A DNA stretch of 64,000 nucleotides, taken from Desulfosudis oleivorans (lineage in GTDB: Bacteria; Desulfobacterota; Desulfobacteria; Desulfobacterales; SURF-7). Shown here piece by piece: positions 55,907 through 63,960 of the stretch (position 1 is the stretch's first letter; each line of letters starts with the position of its first letter). The translations under genes were made by a program, and so were the position numbers. The notes beneath the pieces were generated by a model that ran no database searches, had not been told where the DNA came from, and saw only the letters and a list, made by a program, of their open reading frames with translations. The stretch is taken from assembly GCA_020723325.1 (NCBI GenBank), contig DYJD01000019.1:62001-126000 (forward strand). Reading direction: 5' to 3'.

Positions 55907-58617
55907 TCGAAACCTGGATCGTATTGACCGTTTCCTTTGGCTATCTTTGCCTGCTTTTCGCCATTGCCTATTATGGTGATAAACGTGCTGATGAAAATCG
56001 CAGTATCATCAGCAATTCCTATATTTATGCGCTTTCATTGGCGGTTTATTGCACGGCCTGGACTTTTTACGGCAGTGTCGGCTTTGCCGCCCGCAGCGGT
56101 CTGGGTTTTCTCCCCATCTACATCGGTCCCACCCTAATGGCCTCGCTGGGCTGGCTGGTTTTACGAAAAATCATCCGTATCAGCAAGGTCCATCACATTA
56201 CTTCCATCGCCGATTTCATCGCTTCCCGTTATGGTAAAAGCATGACCTTGGGCGCCATTGTCACCATCATCGCCGTGGTGGGGGTCATCCCCTATATTTC
56301 ACTGCAACTGAAAGCCATTTCCGGCAGTCTCTTGATCGTCACCCGTTATCCATCCATTTCCCTGCCGGCCCAGCACGCGCATATTCCCGTACTGACGGAT
56401 ACAGCCTTTTACGTTACCGTCATCCTGGCCATCTTTGCTATTCTGTTCGGCACCCGCCATCTGGATGCCACGGAACGTCATGAAGGCATGGTGGCGGCCA
56501 TTGCCTTTGAATCCATCGTCAAACTGGCGGCCTTTATTTCCGTGGGTGTATTTGTCACCTATTTTATCTATAACGGTCTCGGCGATCTCGCAGCTAGGGC
56601 TGATGGGAACGAACAGCTCAGGCAGTTGTTCACCTTGGACAACCCCGGTAAAACCCTGGCGTATACCGATTGGAGCATCTATTTGTTTTTGTCCATGATG
56701 GCCGTCCTCTTTCTCCCCCGCCAGTTTCAAGTGGCGGTGGTGGAAAATGTCAATGAAAACCATCTGGAAAAAGCTATCTGGCTCTTTCCCCTATATATGT
56801 TTGCCATCAACATCTTTGTGCTGCCCATTGCTTTCGGCGGCGTGCTCCATTTTGTCGATCAGGAAGTGGATGCGGATTTTTTCGCCCTGATCCTGCCCCT
56901 GATTCAACACCAAAAAGGCTTGGCGCTGTTTGTTTTCATCGGCGGCACCTCCGCCGCCACGGGCATGGTTATTGTGGAGACCATTGCCTTGTCCACCATG
57001 ATCTGCAACGAGCTGATCATGCCCGGCCTGTTGCGGCTTCCCATCCGGCGCTTGACCCAACAAAAAGATTTCAGCGGTTTTATTCTGGCCACCCGCAGGG
57101 GCAGCATTGTGCTGGTTTTGCTGCTTGGTTATGCTTATTTCCGTTTTGTGGGTGAGTATTATTCCCTGGTGTCCATCGGCTTGATGTCATTTTCCGCCAT
57201 TGCCCAGTTCACCCCGGCCATTCTGGGCGGTATCTTTTGGAAATCCGCCACCCGTTCCGGCGCCCTGTGCGGCCTTGTGGCCGGCTTCTCGGTCTGGGGC
57301 TATACATTGATTCTCCCCTCCTTGTGCCAGGCCGGCATCCTGCCGGAAAGCTTCGTGTCCCAGGGGCCTTTCGGCCTTGGGTTGCTTAAACCCTCCAGTC
57401 TGTTCGGCTTGCAAGGCTTCAATCCAATCTCCCATGCGGTCTTCTGGAGCATGCTGTTCAATCTGACCTTTTATATCAGTGTGTCCTTGTTCAGCAACCA
57501 GAGCCCCATAGAACATTCCCAGGCGGCTCTTTTTGTGGATGTGTTTAAATTCGTGGTTCAGCCCCAAGGCTCGCACATCTGGCGCGGCACTGCCTTTGTT
57601 CCGGATTTGCGTTCCCTCCTGGGGGCCGTGCTCGGGAAAAAACGGGCCAATGAAGTCATTGCCACATATGCGAAGAAGCATAAAATCAACATGACCCAAA
57701 AGCTGAAGGCCGATCCGGGCATGGTCAGTTATGCGGAAAAAATTCTGGCAGGCACCATCGGCTCGGCCTCGGCCCATGTCATGGTGTCCTCGGTGGTCAA
57801 GGAAGAGCCTTTGGCTGTTCAGGATGTGATGAAAATCCTGGATGAAACCCGCCAGGCCATCGCTTACAGCCGTGATCTGGAAAAAGCCACGGCCGAACTC
57901 AAGGCTGCCAATGAACAACTCAAGGCCCTGGACAATCTCAAAGACGAATTCATTTCAACCGTCACCCATGAACTGCGCACACCGCTTACCTCTGTGCGCG
58001 CCCTGGCCGGAATTCTGCACGAAAATCCGGATCTGGATGCGGAACAGCGCATTCGTTTTTCCGGGATCATTATCCAGGAAGGCGAACGCCTCACCCGCTT
58101 GATCAATCAGGTGCTGGACTTTCAAAAAATCGAATCAGGTAAAATCGCCATGCAGATCGCTCCGCTGGATTTAAAAGAGGTGATCCAGGAAGCCTTGGCA
58201 TCCACCCGGCAATTGATCGGCGCAAGCCCGATTCAAATCGATTTGGAACTTGCCGGTCAGGTCCCCAAAATTCAAGGGGACAAGGATCGCCTGATTCAAG
58301 TAATGGTCAATTTGATTTCCAATGCCGTCAAATTCTGCAACCAGGAAGCGGGCCTGATTCGCATCGAACTCGTTCAACACAAATACCAGGCCCGCATCCA
58401 TGTTTCCGATAACGGCGAAGGTATCAGCCGGGAAAACCTGGAGGTTATTTTTGAGCGTTTCTGGCAGGTCAAAAACACGGCCAAAGGCAGGCCCGCCGGC
58501 AGTGGTTTGGGTCTGGCCATTGCCCGGCAAATCATCGAGCGCCACAACGGCAAGATCTGGGTTGAAAGCCAGATGGGAAAAGGCTCCACTTTCTCGGTGA
58601 GCCTGCCTCTGCCATAG
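55903..58617 (+). CDS. CbrA-like sodium/solute symporter-histidine kinase
   Basis: Protein of 904 residues. Residues 1-510 are a sodium:solute symporter domain with about 13 membrane helices (YALSLAVYCTAWTFYGSVGF, GLGFLPIYIGPT, LFLPRQFQVAVVEN). Residues 530-640 are a STAC-type linker (VPDLRSLLGAVLGKKRANEV, ILAGTIGSASAHVMV). A coiled coil leads to the HisKA domain with THELRTPLTSVRALAG (His near 689), and the HATPase domain has SDNGEGISRENLEVIFERFW and [14 protein letters not shown]. CbrA proteins combine transport or nutrient sensing with signalling for carbon and nitrogen use. No response regulator gene is beside it, so the partner is elsewhere. No PAS domain is seen between linker and kinase. 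Confidence 0.93.
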   Translation: MIETWIVLTVSFGYLCLLFAIAYYGDKRADENRSIISNSYIYALSLAVYCTAWTFYGSVGFAARSGLGFLPIYIGPTLMASLGWLVLRKIIRISKVHHITSIADFIASRYGKSMTLGAIVTIIAVVGVIPYISLQLKAISGSLLIVTRYPSISLPAQHAHIPVLTDTAFYVTVILAIFAILFGTRHLDATERHEGMVAAIAFESIVKLAAFISVGVFVTYFIYNGLGDLAARADGNEQLRQLFTLDNPGKTLAYTDWSIYLFLSMMAVLFLPRQFQVAVVENVNENHLEKAIWLFPLYMFAINIFVLPIAFGGVLHFVDQEVDADFFALILPLIQHQKGLALFVFIGGTSAATGMVIVETIALSTMICNELIMPGLLRLPIRRLTQQKDFSGFILATRRGSIVLVLLLGYAYFRFVGEYYSLVSIGLMSFSAIAQFTPAILGGIFWKSATRSGALCGLVAGFSVWGYTLILPSLCQAGILPESFVSQGPFGLGLLKPSSLFGLQGFNPISHAVFWSMLFNLTFYISVSLFSNQSPIEHSQAALFVDVFKFVVQPQGSHIWRGTAFVPDLRSLLGAVLGKKRANEVIATYAKKHKINMTQKLKADPGMVSYAEKILAGTIGSASAHVMVSSVVKEEPLAVQDVMKILDETRQAIAYSRDLEKATAELKAANEQLKALDNLKDEFISTVTHELRTPLTSVRALAGILHENPDLDAEQRIRFSGIIIQEGERLTRLINQVLDFQKIESGKIAMQIAPLDLKEVIQEALASTRQLIGASPIQIDLELAGQVPKIQGDKDRLIQVMVNLISNAVKFCNQEAGLIRIELVQHKYQARIHVSDNGEGISRENLEVIFERFWQVKNTAKGRPAGSGLGLAIARQIIERHNGKIWVESQMGKGSTFSVSLPLP

Positions 58618-58634
58618 CTTGCATTTTTGCTTTG

Positions 58635-59060
58635 CTACTTGCGTTCCTCGACTTTCAGTTCCATGACAATATGACCCCAGCCGCCGCACTTGATGCCGGT
58701 ATCAAAGCAGCCGGTGCGTTTGAAGCGCATCTGGTTTGGGTCCACGCCGGCATAGATGAGTTCGTGGGCCCCGAAAACCAGGGCTGAAATCGGGCTCAAG
58801 GCAAAGCAACAGATCTTTTTGGGATTCAATTTGGTAATCAAATTCCCGGTACCGTCAAAATAGAAGCGATCGCCCTTCTTATGCTGGCTGTTGCAGCCGT
58901 GGGCTTCCACTACTTCTATGACAATGGTCTTTTCCTTCAACACCGGAGTCAGTGACAATACTTCCGCGTTTCTGGGATTGGCCTTGAACAATGCCATTTC
59001 TTCATCTGAATAGCCGAGATGGGTTTGAATCGCTTTGGATATACCTTCATCGATCTTCAT
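58635..59060 (-). CDS. TIGR04076-like cysteine-containing protein, copy 1
   Basis: Protein of 141 residues with GGAGG before its start. It belongs to an uncharacterised family related in form to TIGR04076: strand VIEVVEAHGCNSQHKKGDRF, then KKICCFALSPISALVF, and the end FDTGIKCGGWGHIVMEL. Conserved cysteines sit in HGCN, KKIC and CGGWG and may bind metal. A relative is encoded at 60617 with the same motif order. The operator ATAGTTTGACATCAAACC lies 26-43 bp upstream of the start, so it is probably controlled by the MarR protein encoded just upstream on the same strand. Confidence 0.8.
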   Translation of the reverse strand: MKIDEGISKAIQTHLGYSDEEMALFKANPRNAEVLSLTPVLKEKTIVIEVVEAHGCNSQHKKGDRFYFDGTGNLITKLNPKKICCFALSPISALVFGAHELIYAGVDPNQMRFKRTGCFDTGIKCGGWGHIVMELKVEERK

Positions 59061-59085
59061 GGTCTTCCTCCTTTTAATAGACGTT

Positions 59086-59103
59086 ATAGTTTGACATCAA
59101 ACC
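59086..59103. promoter_or_regulatory. MarR-type operator, copy 1
   Basis: The 18-bp sequence ATAGTTTGACATCAAACC contains the perfect palindrome GTTTGA-CA-TCAAAC (59089-59102). It is identical to the copy at 59564-59581 and lies between the MarR gene and the TIGR04076-like gene. Confidence 0.75.
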
Positions 59104-59119
59104 TTTTCTATAAATTTTT

Positions 59120-59542
59120 TTACAAATTCTCCTGGATTTTATTAAGCAATTCCATGAGCGTCGCCATTTGTTCTTTGGATAATCCCTGATAGGCCTTTGC
59201 CCGCAACGCTTCAGATACTTCCCAGAAATCCTGTTTCATCGCCCGGCCTTTTTCCGTTAGAAAAATGTTGCTGATGCGACTGTCGGCCGGATCGGTTCGT
59301 TTCTCCACATACTTAAAGTTGATCAGCTTGTTCACCAAGGCGGTCACAGTGGATTTATCCCGGCCGATGATCTGAGCCAGCTTGTTCATTGGCAGTTCGC
59401 CATAAGTATATAAGGCCCACAGGATGTCCCCATGGGTGGGGGCAATCCCTTTCATGTGGCGCCTCTTCAGCTCTTTGATCAAAAAAGCATTGGCCTTATC
59501 CCGCACCTGACCGATCTGGCGTATGATGAGTTCTGATTTCAT
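59120..59542 (-). CDS. MarR-family regulator with its own operator
   Basis: Winged helix-turn-helix protein of 140 residues: HMKGIAPTHGDILWALYTYG, MNKLAQIIGRDKSTVTALVN, then YVEKRTDPADSRISNIFLTE. The start is taken at ATG 59542. The predicted transcription start is near 59554, so the more upstream codons at 59578 and 59575, which lie inside the operator, cannot be used; ATG 59554 would be leaderless. It is probably a repressor of itself, of the downstream TIGR04076-like gene, and of the divergent sigma factor, because the same 18-bp operator is present at all these positions. The inducer is unknown. Confidence 0.88.
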   Translation of the reverse strand: MKSELIIRQIGQVRDKANAFLIKELKRRHMKGIAPTHGDILWALYTYGELPMNKLAQIIGRDKSTVTALVNKLINFKYVEKRTDPADSRISNIFLTEKGRAMKQDFWEVSEALRAKAYQGLSKEQMATLMELLNKIQENL

Positions 59543-59560
59543 ATCCGCTTTCATGCCTTG

Positions 59561-59589
59561 ATAATAGTTTGACATCAAACCATTGTCAA
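59561..59589 (-). promoter_or_regulatory. MarR gene promoter enclosing the operator
   Basis: On the minus strand TTGACA (59584-59589), a 17-bp spacer and TATTAT (59561-59566). The spacer holds the whole palindrome 59567-59580, a standard position for repression. Confidence 0.7.
59564..59581. promoter_or_regulatory. MarR-type operator, copy 2
   Basis: Identical 18-bp copy of the site at 59086-59103. It lies between -35 and -10 of the MarR promoter and covers the -35 box of the divergent sigma factor promoter. Confidence 0.75.
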
Positions 59590-59597
59590 GCTAAAAT
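59569..59597 (+). promoter_or_regulatory. Divergent promoter of the sigma factor gene
   Basis: TTGACA (59569-59574), a 17-bp spacer and TAAAAT (59592-59597) on the plus strand, overlapping the operator. It would start transcripts near 59604, ahead of the sigma factor gene. Confidence 0.65.
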
Positions 59598-59714
59598 TTT
59601 AATTCAAAATAGTACCCCAAAGTCCTAACTTTTTTTTCCAAACCATTGTCACAGGCTTGCCAAAGAATTGTATCAGTAGATAGAATGAAGATAGATACAG
59701 AGTTGGAGATGATC

Positions 59715-60599
59715 ATGCACAATCCATTTAAAGAGACCATCCATGAACAGGAAAACGATCTGTTTTTGATTCAACAGATATTAAACGGCAGCCGGCCGGA
59801 TCTGGAAAAGCTCGTTGCCCGGCACCAGGCCTGGATTTACAATATCGCCATAAAGATGGTGCTGGATCCGGCCGACGCCGAGGATGTCACCCAGGAAATC
59901 CTGATCAAGCTGGTGACCAAACTGTCCACCTATGATCCGCAAAAAGGCGCCTTTCGCACCTGGCTTTATCGCATCGTGGCCAATCATGTGATCAGCATGA
60001 AAAAGAAAAAATATGAAGCTATCTTTGCCTCATTTGAAGACAGCGCCGAGGTAGTGGAGAAGATGCCGGACCAAAGCATCAACGGATTAACGGAAAGCAA
60101 GGTACTGGCGGAAGAATTAAAAATCAAGTGCTGGACCGGCATGCTGCTGTGCCTGAACCGGAAGCAGCGCCTGGTTTTCATCCTGGGGGGAATTTTTGAA
60201 GTCTCTGATGCTGTCGGCAGTGAAATTCTCGAAATCACGAAAGTCAATTTTCGCAAACAGCTTTCCCGGGCCCGTCTCAAAATCGATAATTTCATGCAGC
60301 AGAAATGCGGTCTGATAAAAAGCGACAATCCCTGCAATTGCAGCCGGAAATTGAAAGGGTTTATTGAAAACGGCTTTGTTAAACCGGATCATCTGTTCTT
60401 TTCCAGGGCTGATATGACCCAAATCAAGGCATTGGTTCACGAAAATCTGCACCAGTTCGAAAGCCTGTGCACATCGGAAACCATCCGGCATTTCCAGGAG
60501 CATCCCTTTTATGATCCACCGGAATTTGAACAATGGATGGGCCGGATCTTCAATACCGAAATGCTGGACCGCTTGTTGCGCGGGGAATTACATTCATAA
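59715..60599 (+). CDS. ECF-type sigma factor with C-terminal cysteine extension
   Basis: Protein of 294 residues from ATG 59715, which follows GGAG at correct spacing; earlier starts at 59685 and 59709 are possible. Region 2 is visible as LVARHQAWIYNIAIKMVLDP, ADAEDVTQEILIKL and FRTWLYRIVANHVIS. Region 4 is LCLNRKQRLVFILGGIFEVS with KVNFRKQLSRARLKI. The C-terminal 100 residues are extra: they open with KCGLIKSDNPCNCSRKLKGF, a C-x8-C-x-C cluster that may bind metal, and continue as a helical domain. Such extensions often replace or regulate an anti-sigma factor. The gene is divergent from the MarR gene and lies 17 bp ahead of the second TIGR04076-like gene. Confidence 0.85.
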   Translation: MHNPFKETIHEQENDLFLIQQILNGSRPDLEKLVARHQAWIYNIAIKMVLDPADAEDVTQEILIKLVTKLSTYDPQKGAFRTWLYRIVANHVISMKKKKYEAIFASFEDSAEVVEKMPDQSINGLTESKVLAEELKIKCWTGMLLCLNRKQRLVFILGGIFEVSDAVGSEILEITKVNFRKQLSRARLKIDNFMQQKCGLIKSDNPCNCSRKLKGFIENGFVKPDHLFFSRADMTQIKALVHENLHQFESLCTSETIRHFQEHPFYDPPEFEQWMGRIFNTEMLDRLLRGELHS

Positions 60600-60616
60600 C
60601 CAATGGAGGGAAAAAG

Positions 60617-61048
60617 ATGACCAAAGACAAACAAACCGAAAACGCCATCTGGCGCTTCATGCAGCAACGCCTGGGATATTCCGACGCTGAATTGGAAACC
60701 TTCCGGAATACACCCCGCAACCGCAAAATCATGGAAAAGGCCGGCGACCTGGTGAACAAAACCGTGATTTTTGAAGTGATTGAATCCCACGGCTGCAACA
60801 TTGAACACAAGGTCGGAGACCAATTCCTTTTCAGCGCCGAAGGCTACATGCTCGCCCACAAATGCCCCAAAAAAATCTGTCCGTATATTCTACCGCCCAT
60901 GACGCGCCTGATGTGGGTGATTCAGGAACGTATTTATGAAGGTCTGGACCCCCGGCCCTATTTCTACCGCGCCCATTGTGAGGATGTGGGCATTGAATGC
61001 GGCGGATGGGGGAAAGTCCTGATCGAAGCGAAAATTATCAATCGATAA
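60617..61048 (+). CDS. TIGR04076-like cysteine-containing protein, copy 2
   Basis: Protein of 143 residues starting at ATG 60617 behind GGAGGG; the longer frame from 60533 overlaps the sigma gene. It shares motif order with the protein at 58635: FRNTPRN, VIFEVIESHGCNIEHKVGDQ, HKCPKKICPY, and VGIECGGWGKVLIEAK. Cysteines in HGCN, CPKKIC and CGGWG are kept. The two copies flank the MarR and sigma factor genes, one on each side and on opposite strands. This one is probably co-transcribed with the sigma factor. Confidence 0.8.
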   Translation: MTKDKQTENAIWRFMQQRLGYSDAELETFRNTPRNRKIMEKAGDLVNKTVIFEVIESHGCNIEHKVGDQFLFSAEGYMLAHKCPKKICPYILPPMTRLMWVIQERIYEGLDPRPYFYRAHCEDVGIECGGWGKVLIEAKIINR

Positions 61049-61082
61049 CAGAAGCTGGCTTAGAGCAAAGTTACGATCATAT

Positions 61083-61105
61083 CGCGGCTGGAAGCCGCTC
61101 CCACA
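61083..61105 (+). repeat. Single REP-like element
   Basis: A 23-bp copy of the core found at 10427-10449, with identical sequence, between the TIGR04076-like gene and the DUF3795 gene. No outer arms are visible here. Confidence 0.8.
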
Positions 61106-61157
61106 GAGAAAAATCGATCGGAGCTATAATCATTGCCGGAGAGAAAGGAAATAAATC

Positions 61158-61508
61158 ATGGCAAAGCAGATTGCCTGCTGCGGTTTGAATTGCAGTGAAT
61201 GCCCGACTTATCTGGCCACCCAAAACAATGATGATGCGGCCCGTGAAAAAGTCGCCGCCCACTGGAAAAAGCAGTTTCAAATGAATTTAACGGCTGCGGA
61301 TATCAACTGTGACGGCTGCCTTTCGAATTCCGGACGGATTTTTATGCATTGTCGCACCTGCGAAATCAAGAAATGCGCAACGGCTAAAGGTCTTGCCAAC
61401 TGCGCCCCTTGCAATGACTATGCTTGCGAAAAACTGCAGGCCTTTCATACGTTTGTGCCTCACGCCAAATCCGGCCTGGAAGCCATTCGGAAAGAACTTG
61501 GGCTATAG
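61158..61508 (+). CDS. DUF3795 cysteine-rich protein
   Basis: Protein of 116 residues with the DUF3795 layout: ACCGLNCSECPTYLAT at the N-terminus, CDGCLSNSGRIFMHCRTCEI in the middle and CATAKGLANCAPCNDYACE towards the end. The twelve or so cysteines in pairs suggest metal or iron-sulfur binding. Function of the family is unknown. It follows the REP-like element and a GAGAGAAAGGA site, and is followed by the large palindromic element at 61538. Confidence 0.85.
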   Translation: MAKQIACCGLNCSECPTYLATQNNDDAAREKVAAHWKKQFQMNLTAADINCDGCLSNSGRIFMHCRTCEIKKCATAKGLANCAPCNDYACEKLQAFHTFVPHAKSGLEAIRKELGL

Positions 61509-61953
61509 TCCCGGAAGCCATTTCAACGGGAAAGACGGGCCTTGGTCATCGTTTTGGCCTTATCGCGGCTGGAAGCCGCTCCCACAATGGAGGATGGCCG
61601 AAACGATGATCAAGGCCGGAAAGATGTTTGAAATGGCTTCCATTTTCCCACCGCCCCCCATTATTCTTCCCATGATCCCATAAAAAGCGACAATTGTACC
61701 AAGTTATAGGACAATTGTTTTGAATTGTTCCAGTGGCCGGGTCGGGCCTGGATATATCTAACAATGTGTTTTCAGTTAATTAACAAAAACAATCCAGGTT
61801 TTTGGATTTGGCATACATATTGAAGTAATTAATATGCGTTTTTCCCCTAACATTTTTTAAAACATTTAGTATTCAGGGAAAAATCATCATTATGCGGCGA
61901 TGATTTTTCGTCCGGATTTGGGATTGCAACTCCATTGAAAAAAAGGACTGCCC
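61509..61953. other. Intergenic region with palindromic element and a hairpin
   Basis: No gene is supported. It holds the nested REP-type element (61538-61617) and, at 61879-61908, arms AAAAATCATC and GATGATTTTT with a 10-nt loop in the leader of the chemoreceptor gene. That hairpin is AT-rich and may be a weak terminator or leader structure. Confidence 0.5.
61538..61617. repeat. Nested palindromic element with REP-like core
   Basis: Outer arms GGCCTTGGTCATCGTTTTGG (from 61538) and CCGAAACGATGATCAAGGCC (to 61617) pair with very few mismatches around a perfect REP-like core (61564-61586). The outer arms match those of the element at 42763-42840. Confidence 0.85.
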
Positions 61954-63591
61954 ATGACCATCAGCAAAAAACTGAACCTGGCCCTATTGATCAGCCTGAT
62001 CGCCGTGGTCTCCATTGCATTCGGATGGCAATATCTGGTCATTTCAAATCAGATCACCAAACTGACCCATGATAGTGCTGAACAGATTTCCCGGATTTCC
62101 AGGGAAAATGAAAAATCCATCAGCACCCTTTCCAAAAGCGACAGCGAATATTTAAAACAGTTTGAAATTCACGCAGCGGAAGACATCTTTCAATTGATCA
62201 ACGCCAATTTGTCCAAAGATATCAAGATGGGGAACAAAAGAGGTCTGATCGTGCGCATGAAAGGACAAAAAATCGGCCAGATAAAAGAAATTTCCGTTTT
62301 TGATCACCGTGGTGTCGTGCGATTCTCCGCGGATCAGGAACGCTTGGGTCGTCCCATCAATCCGGATATCATGGGCACCCTTGTAAAAAGCCTGAAAAAA
62401 GTAGTCCGCTCGGATGAAAACGGCCGGGTGGATATCTATGAACCCCAAATCGTCACCCGTAAATGCACCATGTGCCACATCCACCAGGAATGGCGTGGAA
62501 AGGAAGGCATGGTGGGCGGTGTCACCTTTGCGTCCATTTCCACGGAAGAATTCAATCTTCTCCAGCAAAACAATCAACAATTGCTTTCCGAACTGGATGA
62601 CAACAATAAAAAAAGCGTTGAAGATGTAAAACGCAAGAATATGCAGAATATTATCGAAATACGGAATTCCTTCATTTGGACAGCCATGGCGGCCCTTGGC
62701 GCCATTCTCTGTCTATCCTTCCTCACCATGCAGTTTTCCATCGGCAAATTCATGGTCAAACCGGTCAGGCAATTTATCGAAGGTGTGAACAAAGGGGCTG
62801 TGCTTGTGGCCACCGCCTCCAAGGAGGTCAATTTATCCAGTCGGCAATTATCCGACGGCTCCACCACGCAAGCCGCGGCCCTGGAAGAAACGTCGTCTTC
62901 CCTTGAACAGGTCTCGGTCATTATCCGCCGCAATGCCGATTATGCCGAAGAAGCGGATCAGCTCATGAAAAACACTGGTCAGGTGGTCACCCGGGCCAAT
63001 ACCGTCTTGGAAAAATTAATGGCGGCCATGACCGAAATCTCCAAGTCCAGCGAGGCGGTTTCCAAGATTATTCGCACCATCGACGAAATAGCCTTTAAAA
63101 CAAATCTACTGGCCCTAAACGCGGCAGTGGAGGCAGCCAGGGCCGGGCATGCCGGTGTCGGGTTTGCCGTCGTTGCCGATGAAGTCAGAAATCTGGCCAC
63201 CCAGGCTTCACAGGCGGCCCAGGATACGGCGAAATTGATTGAAGCCACGGAGGGTAAAATAAGCGAAGGGAACAAGCTGGTTCATTCCACCAACAATGCT
63301 TTTGACGAAGTTTCCCAAGCAACCGCCAAGATGGGCGATCTGGTGGGTAAAATCGCCTCTGCCTCGGCTGAACAAGCACTGGGAATTGAACATGTGAACA
63401 AGGCTGTTGCGGAAATGAACAAAATCGTCCAGCAAAATGCTGCCCATGCCGGCGATTCGGCCCAAGCTTCCAATGCCATGTCCTCTCAGGCTGAAGAGTT
63501 GAAAGCGTTTATCGAATCGCTCTCAAAAATAATGGGCGGAGCATCCCTGAACAATGGAGGGACAAAACGGGAACTACTGCTCCCCGAGTGA
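61954..63591 (+). CDS. Methyl-accepting chemotaxis protein with c-type heme motif
   Basis: Protein of 545 residues. A membrane helix (about 8-28) and a second near 240-262 enclose a periplasmic sensor domain. This domain contains [20 protein letters not shown] and the heme-attachment motif CTMCH (Cys171-His175), so it probably carries covalent heme c and may sense redox state, NO, CO or oxygen. The cytoplasmic part has no clear HAMP; the signalling domain has [14 protein letters not shown], the hairpin tip [18 protein letters not shown], and [16 protein letters not shown]. It lacks a CheR-binding pentapeptide at the C-terminus. Heme-containing chemoreceptors are known in Geobacter. Confidence 0.92.
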   Translation: MTISKKLNLALLISLIAVVSIAFGWQYLVISNQITKLTHDSAEQISRISRENEKSISTLSKSDSEYLKQFEIHAAEDIFQLINANLSKDIKMGNKRGLIVRMKGQKIGQIKEISVFDHRGVVRFSADQERLGRPINPDIMGTLVKSLKKVVRSDENGRVDIYEPQIVTRKCTMCHIHQEWRGKEGMVGGVTFASISTEEFNLLQQNNQQLLSELDDNNKKSVEDVKRKNMQNIIEIRNSFIWTAMAALGAILCLSFLTMQFSIGKFMVKPVRQFIEGVNKGAVLVATASKEVNLSSRQLSDGSTTQAAALEETSSSLEQVSVIIRRNADYAEEADQLMKNTGQVVTRANTVLEKLMAAMTEISKSSEAVSKIIRTIDEIAFKTNLLALNAAVEAARAGHAGVGFAVVADEVRNLATQASQAAQDTAKLIEATEGKISEGNKLVHSTNNAFDEVSQATAKMGDLVGKIASASAEQALGIEHVNKAVAEMNKIVQQNAAHAGDSAQASNAMSSQAEELKAFIESLSKIMGGASLNNGGTKRELLLPE

Positions 63592-63620
63592 CGTCTCCAA
63601 GCAAGATGAATGGAGACGTC
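63590..63620. terminator. Hairpin between convergent genes
   Basis: GACGTCTCCA (63590-63599) and TGGAGACGTC (63611-63620) form a perfect 10-bp stem with an 11-nt loop at the end of the chemoreceptor gene. No T-run follows on either strand. Confidence 0.5.
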
Positions 63621-63636
63621 GTCCACACTATGGGTC

Positions 63637-63960
63637 CTAACGTTGAGCAGATCGGGGCGCTTTACCGGCCAGGGGATTGTATAATTTCATGATGGCCACT
63701 TTCATCACATCCAGGGTTTTCATCTGAGCGATGATGTCCATGAGTTTGGTTTCGGCTTCGGCCGGCAACACATAGGCATTGGCTGCGTCAATGGTAAGAT
63801 CCGGAAATCCCTTGGATAATTTCTTCTGTTCCTTATCCGAAACTTTTACCTGCACTGCCTTTTTGCCATCAATTTCCTTGATCTGTCCGGCCAGCCCGGC
63901 GCCTTCGATCACTTGCATTTTCTTGTCGTCCAAAAACAGGTTTACAAAATAATCCGCCAT
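63637..63960 (-). CDS. Hypothetical small protein
   Basis: Protein of 107 residues, not recognised. AAAGGAG precedes the ATG at 63960. The N-terminus MADYFVNLFLDDKKMQVIEG is beta-rich, then VQVKVSDKEQKKLSKGFPDL and a helix with AEAETKLMDIIAQMKTLDVM near the end. No signal peptide, membrane helix or cysteine is present. It is convergent with the chemoreceptor gene. Confidence 0.65.
   Translation of the reverse strand: MADYFVNLFLDDKKMQVIEGAGLAGQIKEIDGKKAVQVKVSDKEQKKLSKGFPDLTIDAANAYVLPAEAETKLMDIIAQMKTLDVMKVAIMKLYNPLAGKAPRSAQR

Noticed and set aside
59543-59578. Longer N-terminus of the MarR regulator at 59120
   Set aside because: The codons at 59578 and 59575 lie inside the operator and upstream of the predicted transcription start, so they cannot be in the mRNA.
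61860-61953. Possible c-di-GMP (GEMM) riboswitch in the leader of the chemoreceptor gene
   Set aside because: Looked for because such switches occur before Geobacter redox genes, but the conserved GEMM sequence blocks are not present; only a simple AT-rich hairpin is seen.
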